From: Talpa occidentalis
Taxonomy: Eukaryota > Chordata > Mammalia > Eulipotyphla > Talpidae
Length of the DNA stretch: 64,000 bases
Direction: 5' to 3'
Assembly: GCF_014898055.3 (NCBI RefSeq)
Contig: NW_023602073.1
Coordinates: forward strand, 26,769,784-26,833,783
The notes beneath the pieces were generated by a model. That model was not told where the DNA came from. It was given only the letters and a program-made list of their open reading frames with translations, and made no database searches. The position numbers were made by a program, and so were the translations under genes. Below, one piece after another: positions 1 through 11,584 of the stretch. Positions within the stretch are counted from its first letter, which is position 1; every line of letters begins with the position of its first letter.

Positions 1-140
1 TCTTTCTACTTTTTAATCATTATGATCATTAATTCTCTGTCTGACAGGCCGAGTTCTTCCATGTTATTGTTGAGCTCTGGTGACTTTTTCTTTTTGTGGT
101 GTGTCCTTCTCCTGTGGGCTTGCTTTCTTGGAATTCTCAG
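1..140 (-). mobile_element. L1 ORF1-like fragment, inverted 5' piece
   Basis: Read on the minus strand, this stretch encodes a peptide with the L1 ORF1 N-terminal look (NNNMEELGLSDREL, then a lysine-rich end). It runs off the left edge of the window. At about 140 it meets plus-strand L1 ORF2 sequence with no tail or target duplication between them. An opposite-orientation 5' piece directly abutting a 3' piece is the usual product of twin priming. The alternative is two unrelated fragments side by side. Confidence 0.55.
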
Positions 141-2388
141 GATAGAAGGAATGTACCTTAACATGATAAAAGCCATATATGACAAACCCACTGCATTATT
201 ATTCTCAATGGGGAAAAGCTGAAGGCCTTTCCTTTAAGATCAGGAACAAGACAAGGATGGCCCCTCTCACCACTGCTCTACCATTTAATACTGGAGGTCC
301 TAGCCAGGGCAATAAGACAAGAGAAAGACATAAAAGGAATCCAAATAAGGAAAGAAGAAGTAAAACTATCACTATTTGCCGACAATATGATAATATACAT
401 AGAGAACCCTAAAAACTCCATAGAAAAATTACTCAAAATAATTAACCAGTATAGTAAAGTAGCAGGATACAAAATCAACACACAAAAGCCAGTAGCCTTC
501 CTATACACAATCAATCTTAAGAAGAAGAAATCAAGAAAACCATCCCTTTTATGATTGAAACAAAAAATATCAAATACATGGGAATAAACCCAACAAAAGA
601 AGTGAAGGACCTATACAAAGAAAATTATAAAATACTGTTAAAAGAAACAGAAGACACAAAGAAATGGAAAGACATGCCTGCTCATGGATTGGAAGCATTA
701 ACATCATTAATATGCCCATCCTACCAAAAGCAATATACAGATTCAACACTATTCCAATAAAAATCTCGGTGACATTCTTCAAAGAAATAGAACAAATGCT
801 GATGAAATTCATATGGAACCACAAAAAAACATGAATAACCAAAGACCTACTGAAGAAAACAAAGGAGAGAGGAGGTATCACACTTCCAAACTTCAAGCTA
901 TACTACAAAGCCATAATAATTAAAACAGTTTGATAGTGGAACAAAAACAGACACACAGACCAATGGAACCGAATAGAAAGCCCAGAAATAAAACCACATG
1001 TATATAGACAACTGATCTTTGACAAACGAGCAAAGAATATGCAATGGAACAAGGACATTTGTTCAATAAATGGTGCTGGGAAACCTGGACCACCACATGT
1101 AAAAAAATAAAACTAGACCACTACCTCTCACCATGCACAAAAATCAACTCAAAATGGATAAAAGAACTGAAGCCATAAAATACATAGAAGAAAATATACG
1201 TAAAACACTATGAGACGCACATCTCAGAAACATCTTTAAAGACTCATCACTCAAAGCAAAGAAAGTCAAGGAAAAGATAAACACCTGGGATTACATCATA
1301 CTGAAAAGCTTCTGTATAGCAAAAGAGACATTAACCAACACAGATATACACTCCACTGATTGGTAAAAAATCTTTGCACTCCTTTCAACTGATAAGGGAC
1401 TGATCACAAAGATATACAAAGAACTCACACAACTCAACAAAAACAAAATAAACAATCCAGTTAAGAAATGGGCAGAACTTAAAAGACACTTCTCCAAAGA
1501 AGAAATGCAAATGGCCAACAGGCACATGAAAAAATGTTTGATATCCCTTATAATCAGAGAAATGCAAATCAAAACCACATTGCGATACCACCTTACACCA
1601 GTAAGAATTGCACATATTAAAAAAAAAACAAAAAACAAGCAACAACTTCATAGGTTGCATCTTACCCCAATAAATGTTGGCGAGGATGTGGTGAAAAAGG
1701 AACTCTCCTACATTGCTGGTGGGAGTGCAAACTGGTTCAACCACTATGGAAAACTGTCTGGAGGTTTCTCAGTCTACTAAAAATGGAGCTACTATATGAC
1801 CTGGCAATTCCACTCCCAGGTATCTACCCAAAGGACACAAAAACATTGATGCAAAAGAACACCTGTACTCCTGTTTACTGCAGCACTATTTACAATAAGT
1901 AAAACCTGGAAACAACCCAAATGCCCAAAAATAGATGATTGGATCAAGAAGATGTGGTATGGAATATTATTCAACAATCAAAAAAGACAAACGCATGCCT
2001 TTAACAGCAATGTGGATGGAGCTAGAAGGAATTATGCTCAGTGAAATAAGCCAGAAGGAAAAAGAAAAATATCGGATGGTTTCACTTACAGCAGGAATAT
2101 AGGGGAACCAAATAAGACATCAGTGTAAAAAAATAATAACAGTACAAAACACAACAAAGCAAAAACAGACAATTGTAAATGAGAGACATCCTGCAGGGGA
2201 TGAGGGAGAGGGAACAGAGGGAGGGAGGGAAGAGCACAGGGGAATGAGGTGATGGTGCACAGGTGAATTGATGAAGGAAACTCTATGGGGACTATGCCTG
2301 AGGGGGTAGGGGGAAGCAAATATTGTTTAAATATTGTTTAAAAATGAACAATGATGTAAAAAAATAAAAAAAAAATTAAAAAAAGACA
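141..2388 (+). mobile_element. 5'-truncated LINE-1: 3' part of ORF2, 3' UTR, A-rich tail
   Basis: The start falls in the reverse-transcriptase domain; a degenerate catalytic motif (FADNMIIYI, with Asn for the second Asp) lies near 375-405. The C-terminal part follows, with the cysteine-region phrase around 1670-1745 ([18 protein letters not shown] in better copies). The 3' UTR has a purine-rich block at 2170-2300 and ends with a short 'atgaacaatgatgt' motif and a poly(A)/AT tail at 2350-2388. Several frameshifts and stops break the reading frame, so this is a dead copy. It probably forms one insertion with the inverted segment to its left. Confidence 0.85.
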
Positions 2389-2583
2389 GTATCGAGGGGA
2401 GAAATATTTGTACATCCTATATTCAACTAGAGGTTAATATCCAAGATCTACAAATGACTCCAAAACAAGAAAACAACCCAAAACAAGAGCTAAATAGGCA
2501 CTTCTCTAAAGAAGACATGCGTGTGGCCAATACCTACATGGATAAATGTTTGTCATCATTTGCTGTCAGGAAAATGCCAATTA
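2389..2583 (+). mobile_element. Older LINE-1 ORF2 fragment, left half
   Basis: This is diverged L1 ORF2 C-terminal sequence, starting right after the previous L1 tail. It contains the 'tatccaagatctacaaa' phrase typical of L1 and continues at 2857 after a SINE that split it. No open frame remains. Confidence 0.65.
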
Positions 2584-2856
2584 TTATTATTATTTTTTAA
2601 AGATTTATTTATTTATGCATACCAGAACTAGATTACAGGCCAGAGGTGTGGGGGATGAGAGGACTCACCAGAGACAGAGTGCGGAACGGAACAGGCAGAC
2701 TGACCAAAGCACACTACTGAGGGGAGCAGCAGGGAGACAGGAGAGGTCTGCTGCACCATGTTGCTAGCTCCCTGGCTGGGGATCGAACTTGTGCTGCAGC
2801 GGCTGCAGATAGCGTCATAGGTTGCATCTTAACCCCTTGTGCCACCATGGAGGCCT
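2584..2856 (-). mobile_element. tRNA-derived SINE inserted in an old L1
   Basis: The T-rich tail is at the left (aaagatttatttattta) and the tRNA-like head at the right, so the element points left. The degenerate B box reads gggatcgaactt on the plus strand. A 15-bp target duplication, ggaaaatgycaatta, flanks it (2569-2583 and 2857-2871, one mismatch) and proves insertion into the L1 fragment. Confidence 0.85.
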
Positions 2857-3000
2857 GGAAAATGTCAATTAAAACCACAATGAGATACCACCTCATACCT
2901 GTAACAATGACTCACTGCAGAGCGAGGAGGAAAAGGAACTCACTTACATTATGGGTGGGAATGGAGACTGCTCCTGTTGGCAGGCTGAGAGGATTCCATG
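2857..3000 (+). mobile_element. Older LINE-1 ORF2 fragment, right half
   Basis: This continues the fragment at 2389-2583 beyond the SINE. It includes the 'aaaaccacaatgagatacca' phrase common to mammalian L1 ORF2 and ends in unrecognised sequence near 3000. Confidence 0.6.
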
Positions 3001-3074
3001 GATGCTCAAATCTGATCAATCTAAGTGGGTTCTGTCATAAGCTGCATAAAGACAAAAACATACTATAGTATGTA

Positions 3075-3322
3075 AGACCTTTAATAGAAAAGAATGATAA
3101 TAGAATTAGTGTGCAATAAAGAATTAGTGTGCAATAGAGAAAGAGAAGAGAAGGAATATAGTTAAAATAGTTCCCAAACAAAACACCCAAAGTTACCCGT
3201 CCCCTCATGGGTAAAGCCCAGCCAAACAGAGCTGGCCCAAAGCAGGAGTGCTGAGGCCCAAAATCCTGCCACAGTCTAAGGCACCTTTGGTGGGGACTCC
3301 CAGGAAAGGGGCAGGAGGGGCC
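3075..3322 (-). mobile_element. Partial LTR related to the solo LTR at 27806-28397
   Basis: The block 'acccaaagttacc' followed by 'cctcatgggtaaa' and the next ~130 bases match, with substitutions and small gaps, the segment at about 27977-28095. Both ends are truncated: L1-like DNA lies to the left and an L1 3' end begins abruptly at about 3322. No target duplication was found. Confidence 0.5.
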
Positions 3323-3665
3323 AGGAATTATGCTCAGTGAAATAAGTGAGAAGGAAAAAGAAAAATATCGGATGCTTTCACTTATAGGAGGAATACAGGA
3401 GACCCCGGGGGATAAAATAATAACAATACAAAACACAACAAAGCAAAACAAAACAGAAACAGACAGTTATAAACCAGAGACATCCTGCAAGGGAGGAGAA
3501 GGGAGAGGAATCAAAGGGAGGGATGGAGGAGCCCAGGGGACTGGTGCAGGGGTGCATTCGCGAAGGAAATTCTATGGGGACTACACCTGGGGGAGGGGAA
3601 TAAAAAAAAGCAAACATTGTTTAAAAATGAACAATGATGTAAAAATATATGACAAGTTGTAAAAA
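3322..3665 (+). mobile_element. LINE-1 3' end, strongly 5'-truncated
   Basis: It starts in the last codons of ORF2 (around 'gaaataagtgagaaggaaaaag'), then runs through the same type of 3' UTR as the L1 at 141-2388, with a purine-rich block at 3480-3600 and the 'atgaacaatgatgtaaa' end motif at about 3626. Confidence 0.7.
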
Positions 3666-5165
3666 AAATTTAATATAAAGTCACAATAATCAAGACAGTA
3701 TAACCTCGGTGAAAGAACAGACGAATAGGTTAATGGACCAGAGAGCTGATAAACAGGCCCACACAAATGGAGTCAACTCATCACTGGCAAACAGCAAGGA
3801 CAACACAATGAAGAAAAGAGCCTTCTGAATAAATGGTTCTGGAACAACTGGATGCTCACATGCAAAACTTTGAATCTATCTAGACACAGACTTTACACTC
3901 TTGACAAAAAAATCACTCAAAATGGATCTAAGTTAAAATGCAAGCTATAAAACTCCTAGAAGATAACATAAGCTAAATGACCTTGGGTGTGGTGATGTCT
4001 TTAGCTGCAACACCAAGGGCACAATGCATGGAAGAAAGAATTGATATGCTGTTCACTAAAATTAAAATTTTCTGCTCTGTTAAAGAAACTGTCAAGAGAA
4101 TGAAAAGATAAGTCACAGACTGGGAGAAGATACGTGTGATCAAGAACTGTTATCCAAAATCTACAAGGAACTCTTAAAGCGCAATAAGAAGAAGACAATC
4201 AGTTTAAAAACTGTAACAAACAACTGCCAACAGGTTCATGAGAAGATGCTCCTCATCACTAATCATCAGGGAAATGCAGATCAAAACCTCAATGAGATGT
4301 TACTTCCTACCTGTTACTATGGCTACTCTCAAAAAGACAAGAGATAGCAAGTGTCAGGTAGAATGTGGAGAAAAGAAAAGGAATACCACTGTACTGCTGA
4401 TGGGAATGTAAACTTGTAGCTACTCTGGAAAACAGTATGGAGACCCTGCAAAAAATTGAAAATAGTTGCCATGTGATCCAGCAATCCCACTTCTGGGTTA
4501 ATATTGGAAGGAAATGAAATCACTCTCTTGATAGTTTCCTCCCTATGTTCACTGCAGCATTATTATTTGTAATAGCCAAGACACGGAAACAACCCAACTT
4601 CCATCAACAGATGAATGGATACAGATGTGTTTCATACACTGGAATGTTACTCAGCCATAAAAAGGGGGAAAGCCTGCCATTTTCAACAACACAGATTGAT
4701 GGACCTTTGAGAGCATTATGCCATGTGACATAAGTCAGACAAATGCTGTATGCTCTCATAACTGGAATCTTTAAAAAAAAAAAAAGCCACACTCGCAGAA
4801 ACAGGGAATAGAATGATGGTTGCCATGGGCTGGGAGTGGGGAGGAAGATATTGCTCAAAGGTTATGAGCTTCCAGTTATGAGTAAATTTTGGGTCTAGTA
4901 TTTATCATGGTAACTATATTTAACACTACTGTATTATACACTTGCTAGTTGTTAAGAGAGTAAATCTTAAATGTTCTCAACATACATACACACAAATTGT
5001 AATTATGTGGGGTGATGGCTGTGTTAACTAGCCTTATTGTAGTAATTCTTTCACAATATATACATGTTTCAAATCATCATATTGTATACCTTAAACTTAA
5101 TATGCCAATTATGTCTCAATAAAGTTGGAAAATAAATATAACAAAACAAAACAAAACAAAATGAG
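3666..5165 (+). mobile_element. Ancient LINE-1 3' half
   Basis: This is a diverged copy of ORF2 C-terminal sequence with many stops. The 3' UTR ends in the old mammalian L1 pattern 'taccttaaacttaatatgcc' and 'tctcaataaagttggaa' near 5090-5130, then an A/C-rich tail (aaaacaaaacaaaa) to about 5165. Its divergence from the other L1s in the window marks it as an older subfamily. Confidence 0.75.
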
Positions 5166-5336
5166 CTTTGAAAGACACGGACGACAAAATCAGTCAACTC
5201 TATGAGCTTATTGATCAGGAAGCTGCCTTAATAGGCTCAAGGTCACTGAAGGCAGGTTTCTGTCCCTTCTCCCTCTTCTGGTGGTGAATCTCCCTCCGTG
5301 GTAACCAACCTCCATTTCATCTTCCGGAGGTCACAG

Positions 5337-5435
5337 CCGTTGACTGGGAACAACACCTGGAAAATCTGGAACAGTTTCAGCAGCAGGAACAAGCACCAGG
5401 ACCCTGAGGTGAAGCCTCTGGTGGAGCCAAAGAGC
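5337..5435 (+). other. Candidate exon, open in one frame, good donor site
   Basis: An acceptor-like cttccggaggtcacag ends at 5336 and a donor gtgagt begins at 5436. One frame is open across the 99 bases (begins PLTGNNTWKIW, ends VEPKS) and is in phase at both ends. I do not recognise the peptide. It could be chance, as splice-like sites are common. Confidence 0.2.
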
Positions 5436-6327
5436 GTGAGTCACACCTGGGCCATAATCTGAGGTGGCTTCTCCTCCCCCTGAGTGAGGAGCCCTCATTA
5501 GCTTGTCAGCACCTCCCTCCCCACTCTGTGGACAGTTCCTGGTCCTAGGAACCCCACAGGCCCAAGAGAGAGGAGCCTCCAGAGGTCCTGAGTGTCCCTG
5601 AGGGTCATTCTTAGATTCTACAGGATATTCAACTTGCAGTAACGTGCTGACCTTGAGGAAAAGACATCTTCATTACTTCTGTGGGTTTTGATTATCTAGG
5701 TTTTTAACTTCAGTAGGATTAGAGAATTTCAAGTTTGTCACCTCACTAAACTCAGTCTCGACATGAAATAGTACCTAGAATCTCCAAGTATAACATGTGG
5801 AATTCCCACCTGGCAAAACAATTAAGGAGTACTTACAAATAAGCCAGCCTAGGAAATTTCTAAGTATAATAAATGACACCAAGATCAAATTAAGGGAATC
5901 AAAAAAAGAAGAACTTCAAGGAGAAAATTTGAATTTCATGGGGGATCATAAATGTGCTGAATTAAATAGTCCTTCATGGGTCCCAGGCGGTGATTATAAT
6001 GCACTGGAACCTTCTGTGGGTCAGGTCCTTTCAGTCATAATTTCACTGCTCCCCGGGCACTTCTGTCCTTGATAAAGCAGATGATGCTCAGGGAAACACC
6101 CCATGTCCCATCCTCCGGCCTGGAGTCTGCTGAGCCAGAAGCTCCCTGGCCCCGGCTCCCCTTTGGTTTGAGTCTGTGCCCCCAGCCCCGGGGGGCTGCC
6201 TCTCCAACCCCACAGCCCAGGGCCCCGGAGACACATGAGCCAGACAGACTCAGAGCAGAACTGGCTCCCCAAGGCCTGGGGCAGGGAGGGGACCCCCAAG
6301 TTCAGCCCACTGTTTTCTCCCTCCCAG

Positions 6328-6372
6328 GGGGACCTTCACAAGGTCACAGAGCAGAGGAAAAGGCACCGCCAT
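6328..6372 (+). other. Candidate 45-bp in-frame micro-exon
   Basis: A strong pyrimidine tract and acceptor (tgttttctccctcccag) end at 6327, and a consensus donor gtgagt starts at 6373. The 45 bases read as 15 open codons, GDLHKVTEQRKRHRH. Butyrophilin genes have short in-frame cytoplasmic exons between the transmembrane and B30.2 exons, so the size and position would fit. The peptide itself is not diagnostic. Confidence 0.25.
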
Positions 6373-8126
6373 GTGAGTATTCTGTGGGGGCCAGGCAGGG
6401 CCTAATACCCACACCTCAGTGGCCCAATTGAATTCCTGGTGATGGAGCCTGCGTCCTGCTCCCAGGGCTGGTGAAAATACCATGCAGAGCTGCTCTGTGC
6501 GCACAGGCTAAAGGGAGTGGCCAGCAGAGGAGCTTATAGAATGACCTTGGCGAGACTCTGGCTCCACATCCAGCTACTGGAGGGACAATGAGGCATGGTG
6601 GCTTCTCCCTAAGCCTGAGGTAGGATCCTCATCAGCCCCCCAGAGGGGCAGCCCTGACCCTTCCCCCACGCCACCCCCCCAGACTCTGGGCCAGTGGGCA
6701 TTTTCCTGCAGCCACATGACCTGAGGCTGGAAGTGGTGACTGTCCCTGGAGGGCATGTGCTGACACCTGGCACCTCCCTTCAAGGAGTGACCTCCTTGAG
6801 CTGGAAAGACCTTCACAGTCATTCTCACTCTAGCCGTGAGGGTGATCAATGGAAAGACCATCAGGCCAGTGATGGCAGAACCTGGACACAGCAGGGACCC
6901 TGACTCCCAGTCCCTGCTCATCCCCTGACGCCTGAGGGAGGAGAGGTTGAGGGTCCCCAGAGAGGAGCTGGACACTCCCCTCCTCCTGCTCTTCCCTCAT
7001 GGAAAATATAGGAAACAAATGGAGAAATAATTTAGGCCACAGGAAAATATCTATCTATGAGTATATTTGTTATTCTGGGTTGAATAAAATTTATGATATT
7101 TGACCATAAGCTTTAAACCCGGATGAATATTTCAATCTAAGTGCCAAGTAGCAGAAGACATCTGTTTTGTCTAGAAGCACCTCAAATCTCCTCACTAAAA
7201 TGTTGTTAATACAGAGGGGAAAAGAGGAAACAATGTTTGATATCAAAAGGACACCAACTTGTAGGTGTCCTGAGTGCTGAGTTGAAGTAACACACTGTTG
7301 TTATGGGGTGGGGAGGATTTCAGGACAGACGTCCTGTGGACACGCACAGGAGCAGGAGGAAGCTCTCCAGGGTGAGGCCTGTGAGCACAGGTGTGAGGAG
7401 CCTGCTTAGGGTCCACAGTCAATGCACACGCTCCTGGTTTCTCCCAGGGGATCTGCAGAAGATTGATAAATATTGGTGAATGAAACCATGAAAGATACTC
7501 AAACACCTGTTTGGGGGGAGCAGCTGGGCTTAAAACAACGTCAGGGGAACAATTTGAGTTTCTCTAGTGAAGCCAATAACTTATACTTTTAAAAGAAATG
7601 ATGATTTCATTTTGACCAACAGTCATGGCTGTCAGCCCAGAGACCTAAAGACAAGCAGGATCTGTGAGCTGCAGGGTGAGCGTCCACATCAGGCAGAAAC
7701 GGCCTCTGCAGCACAGACAGTGAGGATGGACGTCAAGGGCAGAGATGCCTAGAGACCCCTCTCCCCACCTGGACACTGCAGACACAGGGTAAGGTCACCT
7801 CCAGGGCCCCATGAGAGCTGCTCTTCTACCCGAGGGAGCAAGTGATCCACAGACCCCCCTCCTGAGACCTGCTTCTCTACTGGGAAGGAGAAGCCACACT
7901 TTCCCCTTTGCCTCCAGAGTCACGTAAAGGTGCTCTGTGTGCGTTGTAGGAGGAGAATGAATTCAAGCTTTTCAGTAATAGTCATTACTAATAATGACAT
8001 TTCTCAGCTTCCAGAGGAGAAAACTGAACAACAGGTCACTTCTGTGATCTACTCGGGGTCTGCCCAGGGGCAGGACACGGGGCGCCCACACCCATCATCG
8101 CTCTGACCCTCAGTCTCTTTCTCTCA

Positions 8127-8375
8127 CAGCGCTGTTGGTCCTGGACGGGACGCTGCTCACCCGAAGCTCCTGGTCTCCGAGGACAGGGTGCCTGTCACTC
8201 TGTGAGCCTCTCTGCCAGGGCCGTGTGCTTGTCCAAGTGTTCTGGCCACCGACCCCTATGTGCTGGGTCAGAGGGTCCCCCTCTGGCACCCCCCACTCTG
8301 GGTGACACTGTCCTATGGGGAGCTGCAGCCTGGGTGTCTGGAGCATCATGAGAATGAAGGGAAGAATCTCTCTCT
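8127..8375 (+). pseudogene. Degenerate butyrophilin/TRIM-type B30.2 (PRY-SPRY) exon
   Basis: After a good acceptor (ctctttctctcacag) one frame reads AHPKLLVSED near 8155-8195. This matches the PRY signature of butyrophilin-family B30.2 domains, where a D-x-D-x-AHP-x-L-x-L-SED block follows the exon start. The bases just upstream still resemble a V-x-LD-x-D run, but in a shifted frame, and a TGA follows soon after. Further on, out of frame, there are echoes of a C-V-L-G-S-E-G-x-x-S-G region (8255-8285) and a W/L-G-V-x-E-N region (8325-8360). Intact B30.2 domains are about 170-180 residues in one exon; here no frame survives beyond ~30 codons, so this is a pseudogene or relic. A TRIM gene is an alternative origin. 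Confidence 0.45.
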
Positions 8376-9060
8376 ATGAAAGATGGGGAGCTGGGCTGTG
8401 AGGGTCACCAGGGGACAGTTCTGGGTGCTCAGACCACAGAAACCAAACTGACCCTGGATAAAAGTCCCCAATGATAGAGGTGACCTTGGATTTAAAAAGG
8501 GAGAGTGACCATCACTAATATAGAAAAATAGGCTCTGATTTTTGCTTTGCAGTATATTTTTATAGGAAAAAGTTCTCATTCCTTAGTCTCTGTTGGCCCA
8601 GCACAGCTGACCCTGTGAGCCTGACAGGACATGATTTCCCTTGACCTCTCATGAGAACCTGCTCAGAAGTGGGTTTATTTCCAGAGGCGTTAGTGAAGTG
8701 CTGCAGGAGGCCTTGATGCCCCAGCCAGATAAGACACTGGCAAGCAGCGAAGCTCAAAGGGCCTCACACCGTGGGGCTGAAGATTCCTTGTGCTTCACAC
8801 CGTGGGGCTGAAGATCTACTATTCCTTCATTTTTTGTTCTTGGTCATAAAAAGAGAAAAATTTCCCAAAAGTACATTAGGCTATAAATTATATGTATCAG
8901 CAGACTGCAAGCAATTGGCACGGAAAATTACCTGTTTAGAAATTAGTTACTACACAACTCAGCCCAATTAACAATGGAAGACAATTTATTGTATATATCT
9001 GACAAGCAATCCAGCATAACAATTATAGTATATCCTTGTTTTGTTTTTTAGAAGTTTCCT
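8376..9060. other. Unannotated stretch
   Basis: No gene or known repeat is recognised. A 19-base sequence (caccgtggggctgaagat) is directly repeated at about 8766 and 8797, flanking a short spacer. Confidence 0.4.
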
Positions 9061-9061
9061 T

Positions 9062-9286
9062 TTCAGATAAACAGCTGGGACTACATCAAATTAAAGAGCT
9101 TCTGCACAGCAAAAGAGACAATAACAAAAACAAAGAGAAACCCCACCAACTGGGAGAACATTTTTGCACCCAACACTAATGATAAAGGACTGATCACAAA
9201 AATCTGCAAAGAGCTGATGAGACTCAACAACAACAAAGAAAATAATCCAGTCCAAAAATGGGCAGAAGAGCTAAAAAGAAACTTCT
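9062..9286 (+). mobile_element. LINE-1 ORF2 fragment lacking a 3' end
   Basis: This is well-preserved ORF2 sequence: 'acagctgggactacatcaaa' then 'gacaataacaaaaacaaag', the same region as the minus-strand L1 at about 39560-39770. It stops abruptly at 9286 with no 3' UTR or tail. Its last 27 bases are identical to the first 27 bases of the L1 starting at 10266. Confidence 0.75.
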
Positions 9287-10264
9287 GGCAAGCTGACCTG
9301 GTCTGCTGCTCACCAGGCATCAACTCAGACACTCACCCGTTTCCTTGGGGTTCTGAGTTCCACACAGGAAGGTACTTAAGACAAGACACTGGCTTCTCAG
9401 TGCCCTTTTGTTCATGAGCACACAGGCTGCAGCAGCTTTGGCAGCCTGGGGTGTCAGCCACAACCTTCTTCATCCCTAATCAGTGAAACCTGCAAGGTTT
9501 CATTACAGACATTGAAGTGAACATACACGATGAGCACTCGTTCTAACCCTTGATGATCTTCCTGCAATCCTAACTAAGGTACCATCTACAGATTCTTTAA
9601 TATCGGTGGTTCACACAGGGCCACATGAGACTTACTCATTTCAGCAGAAACACCCAGATACACTGCGAACAGAAAAGACTATCTTCCCTGAACATGGATG
9701 TACCATTTGTATGTTAGGGATGCTCAGACCTCAGCCTGCTTAGCTTGTATAAAAATTCTTGATCCAAAAACTATAATCTTTGAATTGTAAAGATTCTTCT
9801 TGTTCTCTTCCAGGACTTAAGGAAAAACAGGCACCTGCCACTGCAAATGTCACCATTTTTCCATGTACACTAATGATGAATAAGCACCCTACAAGTTGTT
9901 CTATAAAATTCATTACCTGCAGACCCAAGTGAAAGGCTACTTTTAGTGTTGTTACATGTATGACCTTAGCTCATTTTCCACAATATGGAAACCATGAAAA
10001 CTCAACACCAAATATTGGGAACAAACAGCAGAGGAGGTTCACTCGAAACCCACCAAAACAAAGTGGCCACTGCGGATTTCCAAGCAATAGCACATACATT
10101 ATCCTGGACTCAGAGAGAAAATAATGCCACAGTCACCCACACAGACTCAGCTCTCCAATTATTCCAGATGATTCCGAATATTAGCTATTATAATATTCTA
10201 AATTATTTAATGTAAAATTAAATGATCACTACATCTTCCATTCTATCAAAGATGCCAATTTTTC
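9287..10264. other. Unannotated stretch between two L1 pieces
   Basis: No repeat or gene is recognised. The sequence is AT-leaning with short chance ORFs. The last 13 bases (atgccaatttttc, 10252-10264) are the left target duplication of the next L1. Confidence 0.4.
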
Positions 10265-11043
10265 TGGGCAGAAGAGCTAAAAAGAAACTTCTCTGAAGAG
10301 GAAATGCAAATGGCCAACAGGCATATGAAAAAATGTTCAACATCACTTGTAATCAGGGAAATGCAAATCAAAACTACCATGAGATACCATCTTACACCAG
10401 TGAGAATGGCACATATTAAAAAAACTAGCAACAACAAATGTTGGCGAGGGTGTGGAGAAAAAGGAACTCTCCTGCACTGTTGGTGGGAGTGCAAACTGGT
10501 CCAACCACTATGGAGAGCTGTGTGGAGATTTCTGGACCTACTAAACATAGAGCTTCCATATGATCCAGCAATTCCACTCCTAGGTATTTTCCCAAAGGAC
10601 ACAGAAACATCAATTCCAAAGAGCACCTGCACCCCTATGTTTATAGCAGCACTGTTTACAATAGCTAAGCTTTGGAAACAACCCAAATGCCCAAAAATAG
10701 ATGACTGGATCAAGAAGATGTGGTACATATACACCATGGAATATTACTCAGCATTCAAAAAAGATAAACACATGCAATTTGCAGCAACATGGATGGCGCT
10801 GGAAGGGATCATGCTCAGCGAAATAAGCCAGAAAGAAAAAGAAAAACACCGGATGGTCTCACTCATAGCAGGAATCTAGAAAACTTAAATAAGGGACCAG
10901 GAAAATGAATAACTATAAGAAAGTGAAAATCAAAATCAACAAAAACTCTCTAAGGGGGGTAGGGGGTGGGAGGGGAGGGATTGGGGTCAAAATAAGGGGG
11001 TTGCAATTGTATGGGGAATATAAAAATAAAAAATTTTAAAAAA
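10265..11043 (+). mobile_element. Young 5'-truncated LINE-1 with target duplication
   Basis: It begins in ORF2 and stays open to the natural ORF2 end: 191 residues from 10304 to 10879, starting [11 protein letters not shown], including [20 protein letters not shown] and ending SLIAGI. A 3' UTR with a G-rich block (10950-11000) and a tail (aatataaaaataaaaaattt) follows. A 13-bp target duplication atgccaatttttc flanks it at 10252-10264 and 11044-11056. The intact C-terminal frame and clean duplication make this one of the youngest L1s here. Its 3' UTR type matches the minus-strand L1 at 38043, not the copies at 141-3665. Confidence 0.9.
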
Positions 11044-11282
11044 ATGCCAATTTTTCAATTGGCCTCAAATAGTAAAGTCTGCATCTAAAGAATATGACCA
11101 ATTCCACAGTTCTCAGAGATAACATTTACAAGCCCCTGAGACAATACCCACCATCAGATCCATAATGAAAATATTTTTTGTGCACCTTCAAAACTAACTT
11201 TTGAACATCTATATTAGTATTCTGTAACATTAAATGAGCTCAACAAATAATTATGCTTATTCAACATCAAAACAAACTTTGA

Positions 11283-11550
11283 GGGCCTCGCTGGTAGACC
11301 AGGGCTTAAGTCTCACCACTATCACCACAATGGCCCACAATATGGCCTAAGTTTGATCCCCAGTCAGGGAGCTGACCCACAGAGTACAGCAGACCTCTCC
11401 TGTATTACCCGCTGCTCCCCTGAGCAGTGTATTTCAGTAGATCCATCTGTTCTGCTCCCCACTCTGTCCCTGGTAAATCCTCTTATCACCCGACACTGCT
11501 GGCCTGCACCCCAGGTCTTCTACACAAAAATAAATCTTTAAACAAAAAGA
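11283..11550 (+). mobile_element. tRNA-derived SINE
   Basis: The head is ggcctcgctggtagaccagg, a degraded tRNA-like A box; a B-box-like gtttgatcccc follows, then the conserved body (cagacctctcctgt, tgctgctcccctgagcagtg) and an A/T-rich tail (caaaaataaatctttaaac). A 14-bp target duplication aaaacaaactttga lies at 11269-11282 and 11551-11564. Confidence 0.85.
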
Positions 11551-11584
11551 AAAACAAACTTTGAATTAGAAATTGGTAGAGTTC

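Larger units (their letters stand above)
5171..8126. other. Low-repeat stretch, no clear gene
   Basis: About 3 kb with little recognisable repeat. It contains two candidate short exons (5337-5435 and 6328-6372, listed separately) and moderately GC-rich blocks at 6100-7000 and 7300-7900. I see no long convincing reading frame. Because of the downstream B30.2-like exon it may be the body of a decayed multi-exon gene. Confidence 0.4.

Noticed and set aside
9501..10250. Possible host exons between the two L1 pieces
   Set aside because: Only short ORFs without splice support or recognisable peptides.
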